A stretch of DNA of 64,000 bases from Leminorella richardii (GTDB lineage Bacteria > Pseudomonadota > Gammaproteobacteria > Enterobacterales > Enterobacteriaceae), in assembly GCF_900478135.1 (NCBI RefSeq), contig NZ_LS483470.1:737501-801500 (forward strand), in the 5' to 3' direction. Under the pieces are notes generated by a model. That model ran no database searches. It was not told the DNA's origin and was given only the letters and a program-made list of their open reading frames with translations. Each line of letters starts with the position of its first letter. Position 1 is the stretch's first letter. A program made the position numbers and the translations under genes. This document shows positions 25,757 through 34,621 of this stretch, piece by piece.

Positions 25757-25796
25757 CACACTACTCCTCATCACACCACCCCCCATCACACCATCC
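25752..25796 (-). repeat. Three 15-base tandem repeats carrying SD and ATG
   Basis: Three adjoining 15-base units (plus-strand CCCATCACACTACTC, CTCATCACACCACCC, CCCATCACACCATCC) each hold an ATG and a purine-rich SD-like run on the minus strand. The period is a multiple of three, so all three ATGs are in frame with the Tai4-like protein. Slippage could change the number of start sites. Confidence 0.8.
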
Positions 25797-25805
25797 TCCC
25801 ACCAA

Positions 25806-25833
25806 TAAAAAAACGGCCCCATAAAGGAGCCGC
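25806..25833 (-). terminator. Terminator of ybiT
   Basis: On the minus strand GCGGCTCC pairs with GGGGCCGT (one wobble) around TTTAT and is followed by TTTTTTT. It sits 19 bases after the ybiT stop. Confidence 0.85.
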
Positions 25834-25851
25834 TCGGTTGCCGTTGACTGA

Positions 25852-27450
25852 CTAGCCGGTAATTCCCTGACTGCGCAGGTAGTCTTCGTAGTTGCCGGTA
25901 AAGTCGTTGACCTTCTCTGGCGTGATTTCGATGATGCGGGTTGCCAGCGAGCTAACGAACTCTCGGTCGTGGGAGACGAAAATCAGCGTGCCTTTATACA
26001 GCTCTAGCGCCATGTTCAGCGACTCGATTGACTCCATATCCAAGTGGTTGGTGGGTTCGTCCATCACTAGAACGTTGGGTTTGGTCATCATCAGCTTGCC
26101 GAACAGCATGCGTCCCTTTTCGCCGCCGGAGAGCACGGTCACCGACTTCTTGATGTCGTCCTGCGAGAACAGCAGGCGGCCGAGCACGCTGCGTACGGAC
26201 TGCTCGTCGTCGCTTGGCTGCATCCACAGGCTCATCCAGTCAAACACCGTCATGTCGATTTCAAAATCGGTGGCGTGGTCCTGCGCGTAGTAGCCGATGC
26301 TGGCGTTTTCAGACCACTTCAGGCGGCCTGAATCCGGCGTCAGCTCGCCCAGCAGGGTTTTCAGCAGGGTGGTTTTACCCACGCCGTTAGTACCCAGCAC
26401 CGCGACCTTTTCGCCCACTTCCAGCATCAGGTTCAGGTTTTTAAACAGCGGCGCGTTGCCGTCATAGCCTTTAGACAGGTTCTCCACTTCCAGCGCGTTT
26501 CTAAACAGCTTCTTGTCCTGCTCGAAGCGGATAAATGGGTTCTGGCGGCTGGAGGCCTTCACTTCTTCCAGCTGGATCTTATCAATCTGGCGGGCGCGAG
26601 AGGTGGCCTGACGAGACTTGGAGGCGTTGGCGCTAAAGCGGCTAACGAACGACTGAAGTTCGTTGATCTGCGCTTTCTTCTTGGCGTTGTCCGCCAGCAG
26701 GCGCTCGCGAGCCTGTGTAGACGCCGTCATATAGTCGTCGTAGTTGCCCGGGTAAACGCGCAGCTCGCCGTAGTCCAGATCCGCCATGTGCGTACACACC
26801 ATGTTCAGGAAGTGACGGTCGTGCGAGATGATGATCATGGTGCTGTTGCGTTCGTTCAGCGTCTGCTCCAGCCAGCGAATGGTGTCGATGTCCAGATTGT
26901 TGGTCGGTTCGTCGAGCAGCAGAATGTCCGGATCGGCAAACAGCGCCTGCGCCAGCAGCACACGCAGCTTCCAGCCGGGGGCGACTTCGCTCATCGGGCC
27001 GTAGTGCTGCTCAACGGGAATGCCGACGCCCAACAGCAGTTCACCGGCGCGGGATTCGGCGCTGTAGCCGTCCATCTCGCCGTATTGAACTTCAAGATCG
27101 GCCACTTTCAGCCCGTCGTCTTCGCTCATGTCCGGCAGGGCGTAGATGCGGTCGCGCTCTTCCTTCACCGCCCACAGCTCTTGGTGGCCCATAATGACCG
27201 TGTCGATAACGCTGTACTGCTCAAAAGCAAACTGGTCCTGCTTTAGCTTGCCCAGACGCTCGTTCGGGTCGAGGAACACGTTGCCCGCGCTGGGGATAAG
27301 ATCGCCACCGAGGATTTTCATAAAGGTGGACTTGCCGCTGCCGTTGGCGCCGATAAGGCCGTAGCGGTTGCCGCCGCCAAACTTGACGGAGATGTTTTCA
27401 AACAGCGGCTTGGCGCCGAACTGCATCGTAATGTTATTGCTGATTAACAA
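25852..27450 (-). CDS. ybiT: ABC-F family ATPase YbiT
   Basis: A 532-residue soluble ABC-F protein with two ATPase domains and no membrane span. Walker A GANGSGKST at 34-42, the first signature region with LLLDEPTNNLD, a linker of charged helices, then GTNGVGKTT, LSGGE and VMDEPTNHLD in the second half. E. coli YbiT is 530 residues and nearly collinear. ABC-F proteins bind the ribosomal E site and rescue or tune stalled translation. The start is TTG. In E. coli ybiT lies elsewhere on the chromosome, so this region is rearranged. Confidence 0.94.
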   Translation of the reverse strand: MLISNNITMQFGAKPLFENISVKFGGGNRYGLIGANGSGKSTFMKILGGDLIPSAGNVFLDPNERLGKLKQDQFAFEQYSVIDTVIMGHQELWAVKEERDRIYALPDMSEDDGLKVADLEVQYGEMDGYSAESRAGELLLGVGIPVEQHYGPMSEVAPGWKLRVLLAQALFADPDILLLDEPTNNLDIDTIRWLEQTLNERNSTMIIISHDRHFLNMVCTHMADLDYGELRVYPGNYDDYMTASTQARERLLADNAKKKAQINELQSFVSRFSANASKSRQATSRARQIDKIQLEEVKASSRQNPFIRFEQDKKLFRNALEVENLSKGYDGNAPLFKNLNLMLEVGEKVAVLGTNGVGKTTLLKTLLGELTPDSGRLKWSENASIGYYAQDHATDFEIDMTVFDWMSLWMQPSDDEQSVRSVLGRLLFSQDDIKKSVTVLSGGEKGRMLFGKLMMTKPNVLVMDEPTNHLDMESIESLNMALELYKGTLIFVSHDREFVSSLATRIIEITPEKVNDFTGNYEDYLRSQGITG

Positions 27451-27638
27451 GGCAAATACTCACTGGGGTTAGAAAAACGAGAAAAACGTGATATTACGCA
27501 CATTATGCCACAGTTTGATGCAGATAGGCACGTTCAGAAGGGAGTTAGAAAAAGTTAGCGCAGCAAAAGAGCGGGTCTCTCGCTGCGCCAAACGCGTAGG
27601 TGATTAACGAATCAGGCTATGATTCACTTTTTATCAGA

Positions 27639-28277
27639 CTAGCGCGCGCCTTCAACGGCCTCTTTTGCCATTTGAGTAATGGCGGCAAAGTCGCCTTTAG
27701 CGATAACGTCTGTCGGTACGAACCAAGAGCCGCCGACGCACAGCACGTTCTTCAGGCTCAGGTAGTCGCGGTAGTTTTTAAGGCTGATGCCGCCGGTTGG
27801 GCAGAACTTGGCGTCAGGCATTGGGCCAGCAAAGGCTTTGAGCGCCGCCACGCCACCGTTGATTTCAGCAGGGAAGAACTTGAAGCACTTAAGCCCGGCT
27901 TCTGCACCGGTCATCAGCTCGCCGATGGTGGCGATGCCGGGGATCACCGGAACCGTGCCCTCGACCGCCGCCTTCAGCAGCGCAGGCGTCAGCCCCGGGG
28001 TAATGATGAACTCAACGCCCAGCTCAGACACTTTCTTAAACTGCTCTACCGTCGTGACCGTACCCGCGCCTACCACGGCCTCAGGGACTTCCGCCATGAT
28101 TTTCTTGATGGCGTCGATAGCGCAGGCCGTGCGCAGAGTCACTTCCAGCGTCTTAACGCCGCCGGCGACTAGCGCCTTGGCTAACGGCACAGCGTCCTTG
28201 ATGTCGTTAATGACAATAACCGGTACAACCGGCCCGATGGACAGAATCTCTTCTGCAGTTTTTTTCCAGGTTTTCAT
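27639..28277 (-). CDS. eda: KDPG/KHG aldolase
   Basis: Cleaves 2-keto-3-deoxy-6-phosphogluconate to pyruvate and glyceraldehyde 3-phosphate, the last step of the Entner-Doudoroff pathway. The Schiff-base Lys133 lies in FKFFPAE and Glu45 in LEVTLRT, as in E. coli Eda. The ATG at 28277 yields 212 residues (E. coli 213); another Met is four codons upstream. Last gene of a six-gene sugar-acid operon. Edd, which would feed it from 6-phosphogluconate, is not in the window. Confidence 0.93.
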   Translation of the reverse strand: MKTWKKTAEEILSIGPVVPVIVINDIKDAVPLAKALVAGGVKTLEVTLRTACAIDAIKKIMAEVPEAVVGAGTVTTVEQFKKVSELGVEFIITPGLTPALLKAAVEGTVPVIPGIATIGELMTGAEAGLKCFKFFPAEINGGVAALKAFAGPMPDAKFCPTGGISLKNYRDYLSLKNVLCVGGSWFVPTDVIAKGDFAAITQMAKEAVEGAR

Positions 28278-28317
28278 AGTGACATCCACTTGTTGCTAAT
28301 TAATGATTCGGTTATTA

Positions 28318-28343
28318 CCCGAGCCTCAGAAGCGAGGCTCGGG
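28318..28343. repeat. 10-bp hairpin between the permease gene and eda
   Basis: CCCGAGCCTC and GAGGCTCGGG are perfect 10-base arms around AGAAGC, in the spacer after the permease stop. No T-run follows, so it looks like an mRNA stability or partial attenuation structure within the operon. Confidence 0.7.
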
Positions 28344-28353
28344 GGTAGGTCTT

Positions 28354-29673
28354 TTACAGAAATGCGTTGATTGCCAGGCAGCCCAGCAGGCCGCAGATGG
28401 AGATAATGGTTTCCAGCACAGACCAAGACTTCAGGGTTTCAACCACTGTCAGGTTGAAGTACTCCTTGATCATCCAGAAGCCGGGGTCGTTAACGTGTGA
28501 GAAGAACACGCTGCCAGAGCCTACCGCCAGCACCATCAGCTCAGGGCTAACTCCCGTAGCCTGAATCAGCGGGAACACGATACCGCCGGTGGTCAGCGCC
28601 GTTACCGTTGCAGAGCCCAGCGCTAAGCGCAGGATCACCGCGATGATCCACGCTAGCAGGATTGGCGAGAAGGAGAACGCGTGCATCTGGCTGGCGATGT
28701 AGTCTTTCACGCCGCTGTCGATAAGCACCTGCTTAAACGCGCCGCCTGCGCCGATGATCAGCAGCATCATGGCGATAAGCTTGGCGGAAGACTCGATGCT
28801 TGAGGTGATTTCAGCCACGGTTTTACCGCGCTTGTAGCCAAAGGTGTACAGGGCAACGATGGCAGCAATCAGCGTCGCGATAACCGGGTCGCCGAAGAAC
28901 TCAGCGTACGGCAGCACGGCGTGGCCTTTAGCCAGTGACATTTCCAGCACGGCGCGCAGCGCCATCAGGATAACCGGGATCAGCGCAGTAAAGACGCTGA
29001 CGCCAAAGCCCGGCATTTCATCTTCGCTGAACTCGCGGTTAGCGAAGCCCATGTGGATTTCCGGGTTCATTCGGCGAATATAAGGCATGCGCGCGAACAG
29101 GATCCCCGACACGACGATGGCCGGAATAGCGATGATCACGCCGTAAATCAGCGTTCTGCCCATGTCGGCGTTAAAGATGTTAGCGATGGCTGTTGGGCCC
29201 GGGTGAGGCGGCAGGAAGCAGTGAGTGACGGAGATAGCCGCCGCCATCGGAATACCGACGAACAGCAGGGAAATCCGCAGTCTCAGCGCCAGCGTGATCA
29301 CCAGAGGCATCAGAAGAATAATGCCGACTTCAAAGAACAGCGCGAAGCCGACGATAAAGCCCGTGGCGGCTACGGCGACCTGAATGTTTTTCTCGCCGAA
29401 TTTATCGACCAGCGTCATCGCGATGCGCTGCGCGCCGCCGCTGTCGCCCAGAAGCTTACCCAGCATGGCGCCAAAGCCCATGATAAGCGCCAGGTTGCTT
29501 AGAGTGCCGCCCACACCGTGTTTGATTGAGTTCAGCGCGTTAAGAACAGGCATTCCCTGAATCAGGCCAACGAACAGGGCAACTAAAATTAGCGCAACGA
29601 AGCAGTGAACCTTAAGCCGTAGCATTAAAAACAGTAATAGGGCGACGCCTAGGGCAACATATAATAAGGGCAT
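28354..29673 (-). CDS. GntP-family sugar acid permease (IdnT/GntT-like)
   Basis: Proton symporter for gluconate-type acids in the inner membrane. The 439-residue protein has about 12-14 hydrophobic segments and the family motifs LIMGFGAMLGKLL, THCFLPPHPGPTAIA and SHVNDPGFW. It resembles E. coli IdnT throughout. GGGAGA stands 8 bases before the ATG. In an operon with sugar-acid dehydrogenases, so the substrate could be L-idonate, a ketogluconate or a related aldonate; sequence alone does not decide. Confidence 0.9.
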   Translation of the reverse strand: MPLLYVALGVALLLFLMLRLKVHCFVALILVALFVGLIQGMPVLNALNSIKHGVGGTLSNLALIMGFGAMLGKLLGDSGGAQRIAMTLVDKFGEKNIQVAVAATGFIVGFALFFEVGIILLMPLVITLALRLRISLLFVGIPMAAAISVTHCFLPPHPGPTAIANIFNADMGRTLIYGVIIAIPAIVVSGILFARMPYIRRMNPEIHMGFANREFSEDEMPGFGVSVFTALIPVILMALRAVLEMSLAKGHAVLPYAEFFGDPVIATLIAAIVALYTFGYKRGKTVAEITSSIESSAKLIAMMLLIIGAGGAFKQVLIDSGVKDYIASQMHAFSFSPILLAWIIAVILRLALGSATVTALTTGGIVFPLIQATGVSPELMVLAVGSGSVFFSHVNDPGFWMIKEYFNLTVVETLKSWSVLETIISICGLLGCLAINAFL

Positions 29674-29754
29674 GAGTCTTCTCCCTGAAAAATTTTATTG
29701 TTAGTGAATACCCGCGTTTTTTTATTAACGCGTGGCATTCTTTTTATTTCCGCT

Positions 29755-29789
29755 AGACTTCGGCCGCCGACGAGCGGCGGCCGAAGTCT
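29755..29789. repeat. 15-bp perfect hairpin between SDR and permease genes
   Basis: AGACTTCGGCCGCCG and CGGCGGCCGAAGTCT pair over 15 bases without mismatch around ACGAG. It lies in the 146-base spacer inside the operon. No T-run follows on the minus strand. Such a stable stem would block 3' exonucleases and could set different mRNA levels for upstream and downstream genes. Confidence 0.8.
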
Positions 29790-29819
29790 ATCGGGTAGAG
29801 TAAGTCGGTCAAAGATGCG

Positions 29820-30578
29820 TTAGCGGCCCATCCAGCCGCCGTCCACGACAATCGCGTGGCCGCTGATGTAGTCAGAAGCCTTCGATGCCAGGAATACCGC
29901 CGCGCCGCCGAGATCTTCTGGATTGCCCCAGCGACCTGCTGGAATACGCTCCATAATCTGGCGATTGCGAACTTCGTCGTTCATCAGCGCGGTGTTCATT
30001 TCGGTAGCGATATATCCCGGCGCGATGCAGTTAACGTTGACGCCCTTAGACGCCCATTCGTTAGACAGGGACTTGGAAAAGCCCATCACCGCAGACTTAG
30101 CCGCTGTATAGGCAGGAATAGTAAATCCGCCCTGGAAGGCCAGCAGCGAGGCGATATTGATGATTTTGCCGTAGCCGTTTTCGATCATGTGGCGACCGAA
30201 GGCCTGGCACATAAAGAAGACCGCGTTCAGGTTGATGTCCAGCACCAGATCCCAGTCTGCCTTGGGGAATTCTGCGGAAGGGTGGCGACGCTGGATGCCA
30301 GCGTTATTGACCAGAATATCGATTTTCTTATATTTCCCCAAAATGGTGTTAACCAGCTGGTCGTATTTCTCAAACTCGGCCAGGTTGAAAATAAAGGTCT
30401 CGCAGTTGACGCCGTAGGCCATAATGTCTTTTTCCGTCTGTTCGTTGCGATCGACGTCGACAATAATAATGTTAGCTCCGGCGTTTGCTAGGCTTTCAGC
30501 GAATGATTTACCCAGACCGCGAGAGCCGCCAGTGACGATAGCGTTTTTCCCTGAGAGGTCGAAAACGTTGTTCTTCAT
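29820..30578 (-). CDS. SDR-family sugar acid dehydrogenase (KduD/IdnO-like)
   Basis: A 252-residue short-chain dehydrogenase. The cofactor loop TGGSRGLG is at 16-23, NNAG at 91-94 and the catalytic Ser144, Tyr157 and Lys161 lie in NIAS and YTAAK. NNAGIQRRHP resembles gluconate 5-dehydrogenase IdnO, while the C-terminus IPAGRWGNPEDL and VDGGW resemble KduD. The reaction is therefore oxidation or reduction of a keto- or deoxyketo-aldonate. I chose the ATG at 30578, which has AGAGG upstream; another lies at 30599. Confidence 0.85.
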   Translation of the reverse strand: MKNNVFDLSGKNAIVTGGSRGLGKSFAESLANAGANIIIVDVDRNEQTEKDIMAYGVNCETFIFNLAEFEKYDQLVNTILGKYKKIDILVNNAGIQRRHPSAEFPKADWDLVLDINLNAVFFMCQAFGRHMIENGYGKIINIASLLAFQGGFTIPAYTAAKSAVMGFSKSLSNEWASKGVNVNCIAPGYIATEMNTALMNDEVRNRQIMERIPAGRWGNPEDLGGAAVFLASKASDYISGHAIVVDGGWMGR

Positions 30579-30621
30579 TACAAAATCCTCTTGTTTCATT
30601 ATTGATTATTAACGGTCGAGA

Positions 30622-31623
30622 TTAAGAAAACTGGTACATCACCTTGATGACGTTGCCGCCGTTCAGGCAGATATCGAATCCTTCTTTGGCCTGTTCCGGC
30701 GCATAAACGGTGATTAAACGCTCGTAAGGGAAGCCCGCCTGAATCAGCTTGATGGCGGTTTCGAAGTCGCGCTTAACGTAGACTCGGGTGCCGACGATGG
30801 TCAGCTCTTTGAACTCGATATCCAGCAGCGCCATTTCCGCAGGCTTTTTGTAGGAGCCGACGATTTCGATGGTGCCCTGAACGCGAACCAGCTTGGTGAG
30901 CACTGCCGCAACGGACGGGTGAGCGGCGCAGTCGAAGACCACGTCAGCGCCGGTGCCGCCGGTCAGCTCAAGCACTTTGTCCACCACGTTGGTGTCCGCC
31001 GGGTTGATGGCGATAAAGCCGGCCTCTTTGGCAAGGCCAAGGCGGAACGGGTTGGTTTCAACAATAATTACCTGCTTGGCGCCGCAGGTGGCCGCTACGC
31101 TTGCGACGCAAAAGCCGATAGTGCCGGCGCCGAAGACGACGACGCTGTCCCCGGCCTGCATTTTGGCGCGGCTAACGGCGTGAACGCCGACGGCCAGCGG
31201 CTCAACGAAGGCGCCGATAGTCATTGGCATGTTGTCCGGTAGGACGTGAACCACATCCGCAGGCACTTTGACGTACTCCGCCATGCCGCCGTCGGTATCG
31301 ATGCCGTACAGCTTAAGGCTGGCGCAGACGTGGCTGTTGCCGCTTTCGCAGGCGTAGCAGTGGCCGCAGGAGATCAGCGGGCGAACGGTGACTTTTGTGC
31401 CTTTGGCGAAGTGGCCGTTGCCTTCTTCAATTACGCCGGAAAACTCATGGCCGGGCACCAGAGGCGCTTTAGCGCGAGGGTGAGCGCCCACGTAAATATT
31501 CAGGTCGGAGCCGCAGATACCCGCGTAGTGGACTTTAATTAATACTTCGTTGGCTTTAATTTCCGGCACTGGGACATTGTCCAGCGAGACGTTGTTACTG
31601 CCGTGGTAAACGATGGCTTTCAT
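30622..31623 (-). CDS. Zinc-dependent polyol/sugar acid dehydrogenase (MDR family)
   Basis: A 333-residue medium-chain dehydrogenase. Catalytic-zinc ligands are Cys37 and the His59-Glu60 pair; the four structural-zinc cysteines are C86, C89, C92 and C100. The nucleotide fold shows GAGTIGF. It belongs with sorbitol, threonine and L-idonate dehydrogenases; in this operon an IdnD-like oxidation of a hexonate at C5 is the best guess. AGGAGA precedes the ATG. Confidence 0.85.
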   Translation of the reverse strand: MKAIVYHGSNNVSLDNVPVPEIKANEVLIKVHYAGICGSDLNIYVGAHPRAKAPLVPGHEFSGVIEEGNGHFAKGTKVTVRPLISCGHCYACESGNSHVCASLKLYGIDTDGGMAEYVKVPADVVHVLPDNMPMTIGAFVEPLAVGVHAVSRAKMQAGDSVVVFGAGTIGFCVASVAATCGAKQVIIVETNPFRLGLAKEAGFIAINPADTNVVDKVLELTGGTGADVVFDCAAHPSVAAVLTKLVRVQGTIEIVGSYKKPAEMALLDIEFKELTIVGTRVYVKRDFETAIKLIQAGFPYERLITVYAPEQAKEGFDICLNGGNVIKVMYQFS

Positions 31624-31746
31624 GGGTTCTCCTTAATAGGACTTATTTTCGGTTTTTCGTCTTTTAGGGCGTAGGAAGCCCGACTGCGCTTTATTTAGCA
31701 GCCCGTATTTATTGAAAAGACGATGCGTTTTACTTAATTAATTGGC

Positions 31747-32700
31747 TTAATTAACCTGATATAAATTCTCTTTTCCCGAGAGAGCTCGGACAATTTCTTC
31801 CGCTGCCATAATCAGCGTTTTATCCGCCGCTTCCTTGGTAAACGCCCCGGTATGCGGCGTCATGATGACGTTGTCCAGCGTAAAGAAGCGTTCGTCTAAG
31901 AAGGGTTCAGAGACAAAAGCGTCCAGCCCGGCGCCGCCGAGTTCATTATTTTTTAATGCCTCGAACAGGTCATCGTCATTAATAAGTTCACCGCGCGCGG
32001 TATTAATAATAAAAGCGCCTTTTTTCATTTTGGCGATGCTGTCGCGGTTAATCATGTGGTGGGTATCTTTATTTGCCGGCAGGTGAAGGGAAATAAAGTC
32101 CGCCTCGCGATAAATATCGTCTAATGATGTGGTGTATTCCACGCCGTGATTGTCAATCAGCTCCTGAGACGGATACAGATCGTAGGCCAGAACGCGCATG
32201 CCAAAAGAGCGACAGCGAACAGCCAGGTTGCGGCCGATAGCGCCAGTGCCAAGAATGCCGATAGTTTTGCCGTACAGCTCAATGCCGGAGACGCGCTGCC
32301 AGGACTTTTCTCTGACGCTTTTGTCCATCAGGTGGATCTTTCTCGACAGCCCAGTAATAAAAGAGAACGCCAACTCGCAGACCGACAGGCTGTTGGCGCC
32401 TGGGGTAATAGTGACCCGAATATTGTTTTCCTTCGCCGTGGTTAAGTCGACTTTGTCATAGCCGACGCCGTTTCTGGCGATGATTTTCAGCGTGGGGGAC
32501 GCCGCTTCGATGACTTCCGCGCTGATCTCGTCCAGCCCCGCCAGCATGGCGCTAACGCCTTTTACCATTGGCACCAGCTCCGCGGCCTTCATGGGCTTTT
32601 GCGGTGTTATCATTTTTAGTTCGTATCCCGCGTCTGTCAGTATTTTCTGTGCCGGCTGGCAGGTAGAAAATGCGCGTGATGTAGTCAGTACAACAGCCAT
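31747..32700 (-). CDS. D-isomer specific 2-hydroxyacid dehydrogenase
   Basis: A 317-residue dehydrogenase of the phosphoglycerate dehydrogenase superfamily. NAD loop GTGAIG at 151-156, an Asp at the end of strand two (YDLYP) that favours NAD over NADP, and the catalytic triad Arg236 (NTARGE), Glu265 and His283 (MTPHTG). Likely reduces or oxidises a 2-keto acid of the sugar-acid route, for example a 2-ketoaldonate. GGAG lies 10 bases before the ATG. Second gene of the operon. Confidence 0.85.
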   Translation of the reverse strand: MAVVLTTSRAFSTCQPAQKILTDAGYELKMITPQKPMKAAELVPMVKGVSAMLAGLDEISAEVIEAASPTLKIIARNGVGYDKVDLTTAKENNIRVTITPGANSLSVCELAFSFITGLSRKIHLMDKSVREKSWQRVSGIELYGKTIGILGTGAIGRNLAVRCRSFGMRVLAYDLYPSQELIDNHGVEYTTSLDDIYREADFISLHLPANKDTHHMINRDSIAKMKKGAFIINTARGELINDDDLFEALKNNELGGAGLDAFVSEPFLDERFFTLDNVIMTPHTGAFTKEAADKTLIMAAEEIVRALSGKENLYQVN

Positions 32701-32715
32701 AGTTAAAAAGCTCCT

Positions 32716-34263
32716 TTAAATAGAATGGTATTTCTCACGCTGGAAGTCGGCGATGTCTTTGAACTGTTCCTGTAGGTTCCAGTAGGTCTTTAAGTAGATG
32801 TCGTAGAGCCTGTCGTAAGAGAATTTGTTGCTGCCGTTTGGCGAATAGGTTTTACGGATGCCGATAAGATCGCTGGCCTTGTCGATGCTGGAGAGCTCGC
32901 CTAGGGCGTAAAGGCCCATAATGGCTGCGCCGTAGGCTGCCCCTTCGTCAACGTCCGGCACGTGAATTTCGCGCCCGATGACGTCAGCCAGAATCTGTAG
33001 CCAGACGGGAGAGTGGGTGAAGCTGCCGCTAACGCGGATTTCCTCAACAGTGCCGGTCAGGTCTTCCAGCGATTCGAGCACGCTGCGCATGCGGTAGCAG
33101 ATGCCTTCGAGGGTGGCGCGGATGATGTGGCGCTTGTCGTGATTGAGGGTCAGGCCGATCATGGTGCCGCGGGCGTTGGCGTTCCAGTAGGGCGCGCGCT
33201 CACCGGTAAAAAACGGCAGCACGATCAGGCCGTCAGAACCGGCAGACACCTTCTCCGCGTAGGAAGTCAGCAGGGTATAGGGGTTCAGCCCCAGCTTGTC
33301 CGCCACGCGCTGCTCGGTTTCGGCAAACTTGTCCCGCGCCCAGCGGAAGGAGACGCCGCCGTTATTGATTGCGCCGCCCAGCATCCAGCGGTCGTCGGTG
33401 ACGTTATAGCACCAAGTGCGGCGCTTGGCGTCAGTGCGAGGCTCTTTGGAGGCCATGCGGATCGCGCCGCTGGTGCCGATGGTGATGTTGATCTGGCCGG
33501 GGCGGATAGCGCCCACGCCGATGTTGGCCATCATGCCGTCCCCTGCGCCGATAACCACAGGCACTGCGTGGGGAAGGCCAAGGCGAGCTGCGGCCGCGTC
33601 CGTCAGGTTTTCATAGTGGGTGGTGGAAACCACTTTCACCATGCGCTCTTCGCTGATGCCGAGCAGAGAAAGGATCTCTTTGTCCCACTCCAGAGTCTGA
33701 ATGTTGTAACAGCCGCTGCCGCTGGCAATGGAGCGATCAACCACACGAACGCCGGTCAGGTGGTGGAAGACAAAGTCTTTGATGCTGCCAAACCAGGCGG
33801 ACTTAGAGAACGCGTCAGGGTGGGTTTTCTTCAACCAGTAGATTTTCAGCAAAGAGTACATTGGGTGAATCGGGCAGCCTGTCCGGTGATAGAGCGCCTC
33901 TACGTCGATTTGCGCTTTCACTTCATCCAGATAAATTTGACCGCGAGAGTCGCCCCAGGTCATCAGCCGAGTGAGCGGAGAACCTTCTTCCGACAGGGCG
34001 ATAAAGCTGTGCAGTACCGAGCTGATAGCCAAACCGCGCACGTTTTTCGCCTCGTCACCCAGCTGAGCAACGGTTCTTTTGATAACGGCTACCGTGGCAA
34101 GCAGGATGGAATTGGCATCCTGCTCGGCAACGCCAGTCTGATCGGTAAACAGAGGATACTCTTCGGTTGCGATAGCGTGAGCGTTTGACTGGCCGGATTG
34201 GTAGGCGACTGAACGCACCCCGGTAGTACCAATATCAATTCCTATTATGATTTTATTGCTCAT
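32716..34263 (-). CDS. FGGY-family sugar acid kinase (gluconokinase-like)
   Basis: A 515-residue carbohydrate kinase with the ATP-phosphate motif GIDIGTTGVRS at the N-terminus, the catalytic-base region GAGDGMMANIG and the adenosine-site SGSFTHSPVW. Length and sequence resemble the Bacillus-type gluconokinase GntK rather than the small P-loop IdnK/GntK of E. coli. It probably phosphorylates the aldonate delivered by the permease. First gene of the leftward operon; the ribosome site is weak. Confidence 0.87.
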   Translation of the reverse strand: MSNKIIIGIDIGTTGVRSVAYQSGQSNAHAIATEEYPLFTDQTGVAEQDANSILLATVAVIKRTVAQLGDEAKNVRGLAISSVLHSFIALSEEGSPLTRLMTWGDSRGQIYLDEVKAQIDVEALYHRTGCPIHPMYSLLKIYWLKKTHPDAFSKSAWFGSIKDFVFHHLTGVRVVDRSIASGSGCYNIQTLEWDKEILSLLGISEERMVKVVSTTHYENLTDAAAARLGLPHAVPVVIGAGDGMMANIGVGAIRPGQINITIGTSGAIRMASKEPRTDAKRRTWCYNVTDDRWMLGGAINNGGVSFRWARDKFAETEQRVADKLGLNPYTLLTSYAEKVSAGSDGLIVLPFFTGERAPYWNANARGTMIGLTLNHDKRHIIRATLEGICYRMRSVLESLEDLTGTVEEIRVSGSFTHSPVWLQILADVIGREIHVPDVDEGAAYGAAIMGLYALGELSSIDKASDLIGIRKTYSPNGSNKFSYDRLYDIYLKTYWNLQEQFKDIADFQREKYHSI

Positions 34264-34621
34264 ATTGTATGAACTCTTTTTTGATTAACTCTAAATTGTC
34301 TTGCCAAAAATTTGAATTGATACTACCAAAGGGGATTTATAAAACTGTGTTTTGAGTCACATTATGAATCTTGAAAAATTATGTCCTTTAATATCAATTA
34401 GTTAAATTTTTGCTTTATCGATTCAGTCATGAGCGGATTAACGCTCTTCCCATAATTTTGAGAATTTATTGGGTTAAATTGGTAGGGACAATTTTAGGAT
34501 TGTGTCAGGATAGGGTGAAATAGATCGAAAAGTGAACTGTTGGAGCCTGTAAAAAGGCGAGAGGAGAAATATGAGCCGCAGAAGTACGGAAGAAAGAAGG
34601 CGGCGCAGCGCTATAGAAAGG
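34264..34621. promoter_or_regulatory. Promoter region of the sugar-acid operon with two GntR-like palindromes
   Basis: AT-rich gap. TTGATACTACCAA at 34317-34329 is close to the TTGGTA/TACCAA symmetry of UxuR-type sites. AATTGGTAGGGACAATT at 34477-34493 has AATTG/CAATT arms and also recalls FadR-subfamily operators such as those of PdhR or LldR. Either could bind the UxuR-like protein encoded at 19.6-20.3 kb. No gene is seen here. Confidence 0.45.

Noticed and set aside
33013..34188. 391-codon open frame opposite the FGGY kinase gene
   Set aside because: It mirrors a well-conserved kinase codon for codon, its translation is Ala/Val/His-rich without any motif, and it has no ribosome site.
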